This document shows, piece by piece, positions 23,330 to 35,971 of a stretch of DNA of 64,000 nt. The notes under the pieces are model-generated. The model saw only the letters and a list, made by a program, of their open reading frames with translations, was not told where the DNA came from and did not search any database. This stretch comes from Papaver somniferum (Eukaryota > Streptophyta > Magnoliopsida > Ranunculales > Papaveraceae), in NCBI RefSeq assembly GCF_003573695.1, contig NC_039358.1, positions 194,532,418 through 194,596,417 on the forward strand, in the 5' to 3' direction. Within the stretch, counting starts at the first letter, position 1; every line of letters starts with the position of its first letter. The position numbers and the translations under genes are program-made.

Positions 23330-23505
23330 AGTGTTCTTCTTGTCTTGGAGGCGCTTACTTTAGTTTTTTTTAATACCAATAACAAATGTCATCACTACAA
23401 ACGTGACCCCAAGACCGAACTACTGAATCGGTTAAAATGATTAAATTTCACAATTATGTGAGTTTGTGATTTGTTTTCAACAGGATCACTTAAAATCGAG
23501 TTGCG
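23330..23505. other. Upstream flank of host gene
   Basis: No gene seen. CACTACAAA at about 23393 recalls the tip of CACTA-type transposons, but no matching inverted end was found. Confidence 0.3.
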
Positions 23506-24310
23506 CCGTCATGATAAAGATTATGATAAAGATAAAGATTACGATCATTGTAGAAAGAAAAAACTAAAAAAATTCCCTATTTATTTTTGTTTTAAATGGT
23601 TAAAAAATCCAATTCGATGAATTTCGAGTAAAAAAAAAAATAGTTTCTGATAGTATTTACAGCTTGGATTTCTTAGATTCCCAACCGTGAATCAAGATTA
23701 CGGCTTGAATCAAAATTACGTCTGGGATAGTTTGTCGACCCACCGAGAGTCCATGTTTCAGCTTGGTTTTTCCAACCGAAAGTTTTTTCGATTTTTTTTT
23801 CAGAACCAGTTACGGCTAGGTTTTCCCAGCCATAACTGCACTTCGGCTTGGTTTTCGGCTGAGATAATTTGTCGACCCAACCGTAGAGCGAAATAATTCC
23901 ACGGTTGGGAAATAATGGTGTTCCAAGCCGTATTTTTCATTTACGGCGGGGAAATAAAGAACTCCTAGCCGAAATCATTTTTCTGATTATTTTTGTTTTT
24001 AGAACCAGTTAAGGTTGGGTTTTCCCAGCCGTAACAGCAGTTAAGGTTGGGTTTTCCCAGCCGAAACTGGTTCTGAAAACCAAAAATATCAGAAAACTGA
24101 TTTCGGTTGGGAAAACCAAGCTGAAACATATACTTTCGGCTGGGAATCTAAGAACTCCCAGCCGTAAATACTTTTCGAAACTTTTTTTTTAACCCGAAAT
24201 TAATAGAATCACATTTCTTAATCATTTAAAAGCAAAAAACAAATGGTGGGTTTTCTTAGTTTTTTCTTTTTATAATGATCACCATCTTTATTATGAGCCA
24301 TGAATGAAAA
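23505..24310. mobile_element. Foldback/MITE-like element with long inverted arms
   Basis: The left arm (about 23505-23690) matches the reverse complement of the right arm (about 24140-24310). Shared words include AGTATTTAC(A/G)GCT(T/G)GG, TTCTTAGATTCCCA(A/G)CCG and TTTTAAATG(G/A)TTAA. The loop between the arms is filled with further short inverted and direct copies of GGTTTTCCCAGCCGTAACTG-like and TTCGGCTGGG words. No transposase is encoded. The transcript of either strand would fold into a long imperfect hairpin. Confidence 0.7.
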
Positions 24311-25015
24311 GGAGAAAGAGAAGATTATAATTTTGGGTTTTCTTTATGATCATCATTCTCATCATGATGAAACTATGATCATCATATTTATCACAATTTA
24401 TGAATGGGAAGAGAAGGATGATGAGAAGATAATAGATTTAGTTTTTTTTTAATGATCTTCATCATGATGAAATCATGATCATCATGATTTAAATGAGAAG
24501 GAGAAGGACAAAATTATAGATTTAGTTTTTTTTCCCTAATGAATAGTGAAATTTAGATAAGGGTATTTTTGACTTTTTCATATACCTTGAGTCCCTTTAT
24601 CCATTTTTTGGCTACTTATAGCATTTTAGCCCCCGAAAACTCTCCCTCACCGGCCCCAATAATAGGATTCTTTTAGAAACTTAAAATACAGAATCGTAGA
24701 TTTGTTTTACTCGTGCTCGCACGCCCCTAAAGAGCTCAAGAGTTTACTTGTTTCCGATATTCTTTTCAACAAGAGTGGACTTGCTGTTCTATTTAGTAGT
24801 TAGTTGGAAGCAACCAAGTGGGAGAAATTCCTCACGGTATTTTAATGGGTTAATCTGATCTGTGTCCCCAATTCTCTCCAACAGACACGACTCTAGGAAA
24901 TCACAAGGAAAGGATGAACTCATCAAAATAAAATAAAATAAAAATGACATGATTCATCATCCCATCCCATCCCTAGTAGTTGGATATTTTAAAAAATTTG
25001 TTGTAAAAGTGCTGA
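24311..25015. other. AT-rich flank with GATCATCAT-type repeats
   Basis: Three loose units of about 100 bp combine GAGAAGGAGAAGG.., GATTTAGTTTTTTTT and TGATCATCAT (24300-24540). They look like repeated ends of the foldback element. The rest (24560-25015) shows no gene and no element I recognise. Confidence 0.5.
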
Positions 25016-25019
25016 AAGA

Positions 25020-27130
25020 AACTTGTAAAGAATTTAAGCTTAAGAAGGATACTCAATCTCTCACTTATTCTTTGCTGACGATTGTATGCTTTTCTCTAAA
25101 GCTTCTCTTACTTATGCTAGGCATATTATGAAAATCATTAACACTTTTGAAAAAACTTTTGGCCAAGCTATTAACTTAGAAAAATCCGGTTTCTTTACTA
25201 GTAGTAAGCTGCATCATAAGCATATTAAATTACTGTCAAAAACTTTAGGTATCAAATTTCTTAGTAGTTTTGAAAAATATCTTGGAACTCCTTTATTTGT
25301 TAAAAGAGATAAAACTAAATCTTTTCAATTCCAAATTGATAAGTTTTATTCTAGGCTTGGCAATACTAAGAGAACAGTTCTTAATGTAGCAGGGAGAACT
25401 GTGGTTACCAAACATGTTTTATCTAGCTTAGTTGTGTATCATATGTCTTACTTTCCATTCCCTAAGAAGATTACTTCTAAAATTGATTCTATTCAGAGAA
25501 CTTTTTGGTGGTCTAAGAAAAATCCTAGAAAAGCGGTTTATTTTCGATCTTGGGGTGACATTGGTAAATCTAAATTGAACGGTGGCCTTGGCATTAGGAA
25601 TTCTTTCGCTGTGAACAGAGTTCTTATAGCAAAACTGGGATGGAGACTTTTAAAGAATCCAAATCAGTTGATTTCTAAGTTTCTTAAGGATAAGTACTAC
25701 CCAAATCAAAATCTCTTGGAGATTGATAAGGCTGCTGCCAATTCTTCGTGGATTTGGAAGGGTATTATTAACAGTTTAAAATTTTTAAAAGCTAACATAG
25801 TGTACAAGATAAATGATGGTAATTCCACTAAAATTTGGTCTTCAAGCTGGATACCAGGTAGTTCTTCTCCTCCCTTTTCAGCTAATCCAAACTGTGATAA
25901 TTATAAGTATGTTGGTGAACTTATTGATACTGTTGAAAATAACTGGAATTTAGTTACTCTTTCTTCTCTCTTCTCCTCTGAAGATGTAATTAGAATAAGA
26001 TCTATTAGAATTAATACAACCAAGAAAGATGAAATTATGTGGGCTCATACTTCTAATGTCATGTAAACTGTTATCAGCTTATAAAACCTTCTTAAATGAA
26101 GCCTACTCAACTGATGAAGCTTCTTTTTGGAAGAAAATTTGGAATCTGGATTGTTTACCTAAGATAAAGTTCTTTATGTGGAAAATCTTTGCGCATATGT
26201 TACATGTTAATTCTGTTCTTAAGCTCTACAATCCTGATACTGATGATTGTTGTCCTCTTTGTAAAAATGATTCTGATTCTGTGATGCATCTTTTCTTTCT
26301 CTGTCCGATTGCCTCACATATTTGGTTTGCTCTTTCTCTGCAATATTTAGGGTATACTGATAAGAACTGGGTTGAAGACATCTTTTTGTCCTGGTTTGAT
26401 AATTCTCTTGGTGTTTTCTCCTTACTTTGTGGGTTGGCCAAGTGTTGGAGCCATTGTTTTATGGTCTGTTTGGAAGTTGAGATGTGATGTTGTGTTTAAA
26501 CATGTGCAAATCAATCTTGATAGGATTGTGCTGGATGTTAGAAGATATATTAATACTTATATAGCTCCTTGTTTGTCTCTTAATTCAATTAGTAAGGAAG
26601 TTACTTTCCAAAAACATGATTTTGATTATGTCATGTTCATGGATGGTTCTTTTAAAAAATTTAACTTGGGTGTTGGCGTTATACTCTGTGATGTTGCAGG
26701 GATAATAAAGAGTCTTAGAGCGGATTTTGGACTGATTTCTAGCGCTGTTGGGGCTGAGACAGCCGCGCTCATTTTGGCGATCTCTTGGGCAAGAGATTTG
26801 AATCTGTCTAAAGTTCTCTTAGTTAGCGATTGTCTTCAGATGGTTGGTTATGTAAATAGCGGCAAGGGTGATCTGGATTGGTGAAGTCTTGATCTCTTAG
26901 AAGATTATCGTCTTTCCCTATCTAGTTTTTTATCTTGTAAGGTTGGCTATATTAAGCGTTGTAAAAATAAGTTGGCAGACAAACTTGCTCGTAGAGCTAG
27001 AAGGTTTAGATTGAGTAACATTTGGGATTCTCCTCCTCTATTCTTAGAAGATGTTATGAGGAAATTATCTCTAAATGAAGTTTGTAATGGTCTTTTCTTT
27101 TAATGAAATAGTGTCTTTCTCAGCAAAAAC
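25020..27130 (+). pseudogene. 5'-truncated L1-type LINE, reverse transcriptase to RNase H
   Basis: Begins inside the reverse transcriptase just before its catalytic FADD box (25071-25082, HLFFADDCMLF). It continues through the thumb and connection (ending YLGTPLFVKR...GGLGIRN..., about 25265-25610), then a zinc-binding RVT module (CCPLCKNDSDSVMHLFFLCP, about 26250-26310) and a plant-type RNase H domain (MDGSFKKFNLGVGVILCD..AETAALILAISWA). At least two frameshifts (about 26030-26066 and 26400-26450) and an in-frame TGA near 26882 disable it. The coding end (about 27101) is followed by an A-rich tail at 27128-27148. 5' truncation is normal for LINE insertion. No clear target duplication found. 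Confidence 0.9.
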
Positions 27131-28035
27131 AAAAAAAAAGAAAAAATAATACAATAGGCAAACCAAGACTGAACCGACTAAAGATGGAGGAGAGTATCAA
27201 CCTATAAAGAAACCTTTGGCGTCGGTAGTACATTGACAGTGTGTGTTATGTTTTTTGCTTTGATTTCGCGAGGCACAAATCCCAACTGCAAATTCACCGC
27301 CATTTCAAACCCCTTGACCTTCCTTACTAGGGAGGTGCAGGTATTTAGAAGGTTACTCTCAGAATTAGTCCAAGGACATGAATTTTATAGAACTGGTGAC
27401 GAAAACCAGAAATATGGGATGATGTGCCTCTTGTGATATCATCACACATTCAAAATATGTTGTCATTTCTCAAGGAGACTCAAGCGCAAGTATGTACTTG
27501 AACTAGCTAGTAATTCAATTTTGGGACTTCAGAAGACATGATAACAAGAGCCAGGGCAGGAGGTCGACCCAAATGGACACCGAAAAAAGGTGGAGGGGAA
27601 GAGGGTGGTAATCCAAATTCTGGCAACTCCTAGAGATACTTGTATAGGATATGGCATATCACACGACATCAAAACCCAGAAGATACCAGGAAGAAATTAG
27701 AGAAGAGGAATCTATAGGAGGAACTGGAAGAACCCGAGTACATCCATTTTTCTTCCAAGTTGGGAGGGATGAACAGATATGCTGAAGACCCTACTGTTCT
27801 TTACAGATGATCCTGATGAAAATAGTGATAAGGAAAGAGATGATGGAGACAATCCCCAAAGCGCTCTTGACTGAGCTTGAGCACATAAAAAAGAAAAAAA
27901 CGAGGATGATCTACTAGAACCGTAAGAAGTGGCAACTCTCTGGTCAATAGTAACGCGTCATTTACTGTTAAAAGAAGATTGGATGACGATGTGGTTTTTA
28001 AAACCAGACTCGCAGTGAATAATCAGAAAAATGAA
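27131..28035. other. Intergenic, no gene recognised
   Basis: After the LINE A-rich tail. GA-rich stretch near 27540-27850; no frame longer than about 70 codons has recognisable content. A short direct repeat AAAACCAGACTCGCAGT (28000 and 28087) links it to the following MITE-like region. Confidence 0.4.
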
Positions 28036-28039
28036 TAGA

Positions 28040-28490
28040 GGAGGAGAATCCCAGGATTCTAGTTTTCGGGAATTTCCGAGCTGTCAAAACCAGACTCGCA
28101 GTTTTGAGGATATGCCCCAGTCGATTTTGGTGTTTCTCCTCAAGATGACAGTCGATTTTGGGGCATATCCCAGGATTCCAGTTTTCGGGAATATGCCCCA
28201 GCTGTCCAAAATTCCATCCAAAACCGTTAAGTAGTCAATATTCACACACACATGGGATTATATATGTGAATTAAAAGACAAATATACTATATACTAACAC
28301 CTTTACAAGGTTCAGGAACATATTCAGACAGAAAAAACCTCGAAGAAATTAGAGAAAATTTCGGACACATTTACGATAAATTGACTATTTAACGATTCCT
28401 TGACGAAAACCGTTACTTTGGGGCATATTCCCGAAAATTGGAATCCTGGGACATATCCCCAAGATGACAGTCAATTTTGGAGCATATTCC
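28040..28490. mobile_element. MITE-like inverted repeat
   Basis: Left arm about 28130-28245 and right arm about 28375-28490 are inverted copies. They share AAGATGACAGTC(G/A)ATTTTGG, CC(C/T)AGGATTCCA(G/A)TTTTCGG and GAATATGCCCCA, and close with AACCGTTA..TAGTCAAT. The spacer is about 130 bp. A third partial copy of the arm (CCCAGGATTCTAGTTTTCGG) lies just left at about 28050. No coding capacity. Confidence 0.75.
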
Positions 28491-29052
28491 CAATTTCCCA
28501 AACAATAATCATCCAAAATTGTTGCGCAGGTGTATAAAGTAAGTACGTTTGGCTTAACATAAGCAACTGGAGTGTGGAAGAAACCTCAGGAATACTGCAT
28601 GTTTATCTTAGATAAATAGTGAAGATCAGACATGTTTGGCCTAGCTCCATAATGTGCATGCTCAACCAACTTTAACCTTTTCGTTTCTCTTTTAGTATAT
28701 TTTCATTATATATGGATTTTTGAGAAGCTAAGCAAATAAACAGTAAGATTAATATTGTAAGACAAAATTTTCACCAACTTCACCAGAGATATGTGATCCT
28801 GACCGATTTTTGAAGGTCAATTAGCTGAAATGTAAGATGACTGAGAAGTATCATGTCTCGCTAGGAAAAACCTAGTTCAGCCAAACCTCGACAGCAAAAT
28901 CCTAACGGGGAACTTTTCTAAGCATTCTGTAATTATTCTAAGGCTCTTCTATCGTTATAACCCTAATGATTCTTTCTCCCTTGAATATTGAATTGGTTTT
29001 CAATTTTTCAAAACAATACCTCCAGGTTTAAACGTTTTCAATTATCATAAAG
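28491..29052. other. Intergenic, no gene recognised
   Basis: AT-rich, no credible frame. The end (about 28860-29000) has ACCTAGTTCAGCC and a TATCGTTATAACCCTAATG stretch that could be an LTR tail, but I could not pair it with anything. Confidence 0.35.
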
Positions 29053-30455
29053 AGGTCCAAAGAAATCCTTCTTTTCTTTTGAAATTAAGGTCGCTCTTGT
29101 TGTTCTTTCGGGAATGACATATTATGGGGGAGAGTTCTTAATTGAGCTTGTGCTTAATCGCCAAATCTTTGTGGGGAGTGCGGCTGTGGAATATTATAGG
29201 GGTTATCTTGTATCTTTATAAACTCCTTGATGAATGCATTTAGCTTCGGCTATATGATTGCATCTAAATAAGTTGATATATGCTTTCTTTTGGTCATGAA
29301 ATGTCTCTTTTGGAAATTTCATTAGGATCCCGTTTTCGTACCTTTGCCAATTTTATTGACAAAAAGGGGAAGAATTAATATGTAGTTCACACTAAAAATA
29401 CATATGGTTTTCGGATCATTATGTAAGGGGAGTGGTTTCCATGTGAGATGGAGTATTGATTAAGGGGGAGTGATACATATCACCATATTATTGTTGTCGA
29501 AGTTGTGATACAATTGAACTTTGATGTTGTATAATAATACTATGACACTGTATAACAATGATTGAGAACTATTGTTTTCTCATTGTTATAGCTACGGATT
29601 TTCAACAACGATGATGCTGAACTTACAACCTTTGGGATCATTGGAGTACTTGGAAGTGACGAAGATTTCGAGTAATGTTGAAGATTAGGCATGTGGAATA
29701 GGAGATACAAAAGTTAATTCATTTATTTTTTGTATTCCATATGTATTGATAGTTTTGTCACTAAAATTGACAAAAGGGGAGATTGTTAGAGCATTTCTCG
29801 GTCGAACTCACATGCGTTGCTATCTCAAGCATGTTTTTCAATGTTAGTGATCAAAACTATAAGTCTTGATTTCTAGTCTACTATAGCTAAGTCTTGGACT
29901 AGGATAGAAAGTGTAATTGAGCTCAAGAACTCCATGGAAATCATCATACAAGACGAAGAACTACTCAAGGAACTGGTGGAACTTCATCGAGTAAAAGGTA
30001 TGTGGAGACTTTAACTTATCTATCACTCAAAAGTCTATCTACTCTATCTCCTATCTTTGAGACAAAAGTCGTTTTGCTATATGGACTTTAATTATACAAA
30101 TTTGCTATTTCGAGCCGAGTTTATATCGCCTATCTATTTCTCGAAACATGTGTTGGTAAGCTTTTGTTTTGGCAAAGTTCATCTTTACCTAGTGACGAAA
30201 GTCATGTTATGTTTCAATCACTTTGAAAATTGCTTACTTTGACGAAAAATAGTTTGTGAATAACAACTATATAATAACGTCCTCTAAGAATGTTTCAATG
30301 ATTGAAATGAGAGTTTATATTATATAACCAATGATGGATATAGCATTGTGTGGTAACACATATATGTAGAAGTCTTTTTTCCTTGAACCGAAGTTTACGA
30401 ACTTTGTTGATCAAGAGAACCGAAACAAGAGCTGTGAACTCAGTCCGCGAACCCA
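29053..30455 (+). mobile_element. S3 element, first repeat unit (internal end plus partial LTR)
   Basis: 29053-29783 is the S internal 3' end with the purine boxes. 29784-30455 is the first 672 bp of an S LTR (TGTTAGAGCATTTCTCGG start). The LTR stops at GAACCCAGTC and is joined directly to a second copy of the internal 3' end. The left boundary starts at GTCCAAAGAAATCC, the same base at which the second copy begins. Confidence 0.85.
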
Positions 30456-31217
30456 GTCCAAAGAAATCCTTTTTTTCTTTTGAAATTAAGGTCGCTCTTG
30501 TAGTTCTTTCGGGAATGACATATTATGGGGGAGAGTTCTTAATTGAACTTGTGCTTAATTGTCAAATCTTTGTGGGGAGTGCGGTTGTGGAATATTATAG
30601 GGGTTATCTTGTATTTTTATAAACTCCTTGATGAATGCATTTAGCTTCGGCTATATGATTGCATCTAAACAAGTTGATATATGCTTTCTTTTGGTCATGA
30701 AATGTCTCTTTTGGAAATTTCATTAGGATCCTGTTTTCGTACCTTTGCCAATTTTATTGACAAAAAGGGGGAGAATTAATACGTTGTTCACACTACAAAT
30801 ACATATGGTTTTCGGATCATTATGTAAGGGGGAGTGGTTTCCATGTGAGATGGAGTATTGATTAAGGGGGAGTGATACATATCTCCATAGTATTGTTGTC
30901 GAAGTTGTGATACATTTGAACTTTGATGTTGTATAATAATACTATGACACTGTATAACAATGATTGAGAACTCTTGTTTTCTCATTGTTATAGCTACGGA
31001 TTTTCAACAACGATGATGCTGAACTTACAACCTTTGGGATCATTGGAGTACTTGGAAGTGACGAAGATTTCGAGTAATGTTGAAGATTAGGCATGTGGAA
31101 TAGGAGCTACAAAAGTTAATTCATTTATTTTTTGTATTCCATATGTATTGATAGTTTTGTCACTAAATCTGACAAAGGGGGAGATTGTTAGAGCATTGCT
31201 CGGTCGAACTCGCATGC
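30456..31217 (+). mobile_element. S3 element, second repeat unit
   Basis: Second, nearly identical copy of the S internal 3' end (30456-31185) followed by the first 32 bp of an LTR (31186-31217), where C2 is inserted. Small frames across these copies (such as 30350-30622) are shared repeat sequence, not genes. Confidence 0.85.
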
Positions 31218-32797
31218 TGATGAAATTTTTATAGTGGTAAGAAAGGTTGTCGTTCACTCGGACTTAATGAGATTGTTTTTAAGAATTAATAAACCAAAAT
31301 AAAAGAAAAATATATATACAAATTTTGTCACAGGATGAATTAATCCTAGACATTTATAGATCAAAATAAAAGAAACGATAACTCTATTCTTTTCCAAAGT
31401 AGATTTCGTAAAACATCAATTGTAAATTACAAGCATAATGTATCTAAAGCATCTAAGACTAAGCATACACTATCTAACAAGATAACAATTGATTAATAGA
31501 AATCATAAATCATTTAAAATTTGTGCAAAATGTAAATAAGGAATTTATTGAATTACCCCAAGGATGAAATACAACTTCCTCCGTCGTCCCAGTGATGGGT
31601 TCTAGCTCCGCATATTGAAAACACGCTCAAAATTCATTTTTATTGCTCAAAGGGTGTTTACAAAGATGAAAATGGAGATGAAATAATAAAAATCGGATTT
31701 GTAACACTTATATTTGTTACAAGCTCAATAGTTACAGAGAACGATAAAAGCTAGATGTCGTAGGCACTGTAGCAATTACGACTGTTCTAAACTGCATCTA
31801 AATGTGCGTCTTATGTTCTTCACCAGCAGCAAACTAACCTCTGCAACTCTGATTTTTCCGGCTCTCTAATGTCTTAAACTGCTCCCAATTCTCTCCATAG
31901 CCTCTCTATTACTCCACCACACCCTTATATACTCCTTCATGCACCGAAATCAAGCGTCATAACTCCATATATTCTTTCGTTACTCGATAGTATTCTTCAC
32001 TTCCGGTCACGGATTTTCTTCCCTGATTTATCAACCCACGCATTATTCCTTAGCTGTCATGCTACAAACACGTTCCAAAAGTCACTGAAACCCCAGTTTG
32101 CACACGCAAACCTCCAATTACAGCACACACTTCCCGGAAATAAACCCGAGAAGATATATCCTCCCTGTTTTTCTCAAATATGATTCTCCAACCCGATTTC
32201 TTTGAATTTGATGCAATTAGATGTCCTGTTTAGCTGCAACAGGCCCAGCCAACTGATTGTAGCGTTTTAATCTCACTAGAATTCGTCCAAAACCAAAACA
32301 AAAATATCGGGTTAATAAAACACGCAACTCCCTGGATTATTCCATCTGACGCTCCAGCTAATTTTAACCCGAACCGTTGATCATATTATGCCTTCCAAAC
32401 TTAATCAAGTCGTCCCATGCACTTTCAGCCATTGAGTCTGCTTAAATCTCTTCCGAAACACGAACCCTAGTTTTGTTCTTCACCTTGACAAAACTTCCCG
32501 CCAAAACTGGAATTTGAATGAAGAAGATGACCTCCCCCAAACAGAGATGGGGGTGCGAATAGCAGCTGGCGTCATGGGGTGCAAATAGTAAAGAATGTGC
32601 CCCTTAGTAATTGCGGTGCCCCTTATCCAAAAGTGAAAGTCTGAATAACACGTTCCTCCCGGTGCTTTAGAAAACTTTTCGAGCCGTTTTTTTCCAAAAA
32701 TACCTAAAAATACATAAAAACATAATATTAGTACAAAAATCGAGTGCCAACAATATATAGTATTGAGATCAAATTAGACACAAAAATGTGTCTATCA
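31218..32797 (-). repeat. C2 3' LTR
   Basis: 1580 bp. The reverse complement starts TGATAGACACATTTTTGTG and ends AATTTCATCA. Homologous along its length to the C1 LTRs. Confidence 0.9.
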
Positions 32798-34402
32798 AAT
32801 ACCCCCAAACTTATTATTTTCTATTCCTCGAGCAAATTTATTATAGAAAAGAAAAATCCTAACTCACTAGATGGCCCTAGTGACCGAGTTAATCTCAGGA
32901 GGGTTTACCAGAGGTGTACCCACAAAAACTTTACTTCTAATTGGTCACAAATATCCAAAGAGCTATGAAGACATACATATTCTCAACCTGTCTCCAAGTA
33001 ACTAGAATGCCAGAGAAATTAAAGGTGTCGGCTCTAAAGCTGACAAAACAAAAGGGGAGACACATCCGCAACACTGCTAGATAAAGAGATATCCGCTACA
33101 CAGCTAGATAAACATTGTAAGATGCGTCCGCTGATTTACAGCTGATAAGATTAGGAGAGAGATAAAGATGAGAGGGACATCTGCTACACAGCTGGACTAA
33201 TTACGTGTCATGAGTTGAACCAGTGCTGGAAAGATCTTGTGCCAGATTGAAAGCAGACTAACAAAGCAACCAAATGTATCTTTCTTCGACTCTCTCATAG
33301 TGCTCAGTAGAAACGACGTCTTCTTCGGTCATCAACAGTTGATGATAAACTATCGAACCTCATAGAACCTTAACTCTTCTCTTCAATTTCTTGCTTGACT
33401 TAAAAATTTCTACTTCCTTATGGCCTTATTGAACAAAGAACAAAAAGAACGTAATGATGACTTTTTTTTTTCATTTCAACATATTTATTATTATATAAGG
33501 ATTTTGGTTGGTAACCTAGCAACAAGCTGGGTTCCAACACCTTTTTGAATAGCAACGCCTAATCTATGAAAAATAAAGCTACCAAAACCACTACTAGCGT
33601 CGTTACTAACTAAACCACTACTAGATGGGCTCCAACACCTTTTTTTTCTATTTTTTTTTCATTTTTTTCATTTTTTTTTTTGAAAACAAAAATTACAAGA
33701 CAAAAATTTACATGGCCATGAGAGAAGGACTTGGATCTTCGCAACTTGTGATGTCTTGGTATCATGAATTCCAACAACTTATATCATTTGCTCTTATAAC
33801 TTCTTGTAACTAAGTCTTCAACTTTGATTTTTGAATTATTCTTTTCTATTGTTGCTTCTAAACCTTAAACGTCTTCAACTTTCTTCATACATTTTTATGT
33901 CGCTTCGCTTGTTGATGATGATAAGTTTCTACTGAGAGAGAGTCGTAATCCAGTAACTAAGACTACATTGTGAGGTTGATTTATCTTTCTGGCATTTCTT
34001 GACCTACTTGCCTTTCCATCATGGATGGTTAGGTCCATCACGGTTACCCTCTAAAAGGAACAAGTTCTCTCCTGAATTTCAAAGATCTCAATGTCTTTTT
34101 CTCTAATGTCTCAAAAGATTGTTATCTCTAGCATTCCAATTTCTATCTTTTCGGTGAGAAACAGTATGTAAACTTAGCTAACCGGATACTATGTGACACT
34201 AGAAATTTATCCCTTACCCCAAAACTTAAATCTAACATTGTCCTCAATGTTCTAAAGATAAAATTAAAAACATGAACAAAGAGAAACTATTACCACTTGA
34301 GGGAAAAGAAATAAGGAAGAATATTACCGTGTCGCATGAAAATGGGTTACCTCCCAAGAAGTTCTAAGTTTAAAGTCTTCAGCCAGACATTGGAAGAATT
34401 AG
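32798..34402 (-). other. C2 3' non-coding region and purine tract
   Basis: AATACCCCCAAACTTATT (purine tract, reverse) is followed by about 1.6 kb without a gene. Tandem TCCGCTACACAGCTAGATAA-like words lie at 33060-33230. A T-rich run is at 33640-33682 and a repeat of GGGTTCCAACACCTTTTT / GGGCTCCAACACCTTTTT at 33529 and 33626. The conserved CATTGTCCTCAATGTT block is at about 34236. Confidence 0.7.
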
Positions 34403-35971
34403 TCATCTCGTATAATCGTATAACAGTAGCCGAAATAATTGTGGGTCATCTGGATCAAAAAGTGTTACCCACAAGAAGAGGAAACTACAACAGACCAAGA
34501 AGATACCGAACATACCCTTTCCTAAGACAACTACATCTAGTTGTGGTTCAGGTTCAGGCTCTATAAAAGGGTCCAAATAAAAGGTTTTCATCGGTTGGAT
34601 TTCCTCAAATCTAAGATCCGGTTCAGGTATTAGAGTCTGGAAAAACTCAACTAAGAACTTAGAAGCACATAGCAACAACCTGAATAATTGGGGATCCTCT
34701 AAGTCAATTAAATTTGACTCACACAATTGACCACGATGAAAGTGGTGGTCAATCTTAGGAAAATGTGTCGATTCTAATCTCCTAAAGTACTTAGGTTTAG
34801 TCTCAAAACTAAATAATTGACACATATGAAACTTATACGTTCCCGCAATTGGTTGAAAAATATTTGGTGGGAAGACAAAATCGATCTTGGTATCATAGCC
34901 TGGACTAACCACATCAACCAGAGGATGGGTTTCTAGCAACTGAACTTCTTCTTGGACATTATTAGGTTCGGGAGAGCTACCATGAAAGTAATCTGGCACA
35001 ATGGTTAAGGCACATATATCAAGTCCCAAGTGAGGGAACTTTATAAGAGTTAAAGCATATGGAGAATGATAATCACCCCCAAACTTAGAGTTTTCAGTGT
35101 CTCTAGAAAGACTAGTCACAACTTCCCTAATTTCAAGGTCATTAGATTCCTGAAAATGGTCAATTGATTTTTCTAAGTCTGGTTCATCCTCACTCATCTA
35201 TACGATTTCATTTTCTTTGTCTAAAACTAATGTTTCTAAATCGCTAGACTCTAAAACAATATTCTCAAAAGAAACTCGTTCCTCTAAACCATTATTAGCA
35301 TCGTAATCAAAAAGAAATACTACATCGTCTAAAACGGGGGTATCTCTAGTCAAATCCTCGTCCTTTTGAATAGGTGAATAATTATTAAAATTATTTGGAT
35401 TTGAACTAGAAATAATATTATCGTTATAAAGCTCAATTGGAGTAACAAATTCCTGATCACTATGCCTATATGTGTCTGATTCATCATCAACACTATCCTC
35501 ATCATAATCATCATTATAATAACATGAAAATGGTTGAACCTTATCTAAACAAGTAGTGTTACCAATTATAACCTCGTCATCTTGATTATGTAAATATCTA
35601 TCTTCATGTTCAAGGGTACTACCGGAAACACTATATTGAAAATTAAGATTATTTCGAGCAGTTCTTTTCTGGGCCTCTAAAAAAAATTTCTGAGTCGACT
35701 CACATGACTTCCTGATTTTATCTAGGAAAGAAGGTTCACATGTTGCATTGCTTTCGTCCATGACTAAGTTATTTATTTCTGCTAACTTACGCCTCGACCC
35801 AGCTAACTTACGTGTTGACTCTAGCAAAGAGGAATTATCAGAATTTTGCTCGTATGACCGGTGGGTATGTGGATAGTAATTGGGATCACAATGGTAAAGA
35901 CCATAACCTTCAAAAGTTTCGCGTTCCCAATCACTAATCACACTATGGTCATAAAAAGGATAATGTCCAAG
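34403..35971 (-). pseudogene. C2 copy of the acidic hydrophobic-tail protein, one nonsense codon
   Basis: Same protein as at 13124-14761. The frame is open from the F junction at 35971 and reads ...GHYPFYDHSV.. before the internal methionine at 35941. A single TAG at 35198-35200 interrupts it where C1 has GAG; downstream the frame continues to 34403. Here the tail is complete: after a hydrophobic segment (GIFLVCCSFLFLWVTLF) it ends DPDDPQLFRLLLYDYTR. A second, internal LEDPQLFRLLLCASKFLVEFF precedes it by about 75 residues. The coiled-coil block is shorter than in C1. The N-terminal residues are lost to the F insertion. Confidence 0.8.

Larger units (their letters stand above)
31218..35971 (-). 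mobile_element. C2 element, minus strand, 5' part lost
   Basis: Second copy of the C family, inserted in an S LTR after CGCATGC. It retains the 3' LTR (31218-32797), purine tract (32798-32813), 3' non-coding region (to about 34402) and most of the protein-coding frame (34403-35971). It is cut at 35971 by element F, and its 5' end, primer site and 5' LTR are not found beyond F. Confidence 0.88.

Noticed and set aside
23393..23402. CACTACAAA as a CACTA transposon end
   Set aside because: No inverted partner (TTTGTAGTG) within a sensible distance, no 3-bp duplication and no subterminal repeats of that type.
27540..27900. Possible LINE 5' region or short gene
   Set aside because: Glycine/lysine-rich short frames broken by stops; no endonuclease or RRM motif found.
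33625..33813. Phenylalanine-rich frame
   Set aside because: T-tract in the C2 non-coding region.
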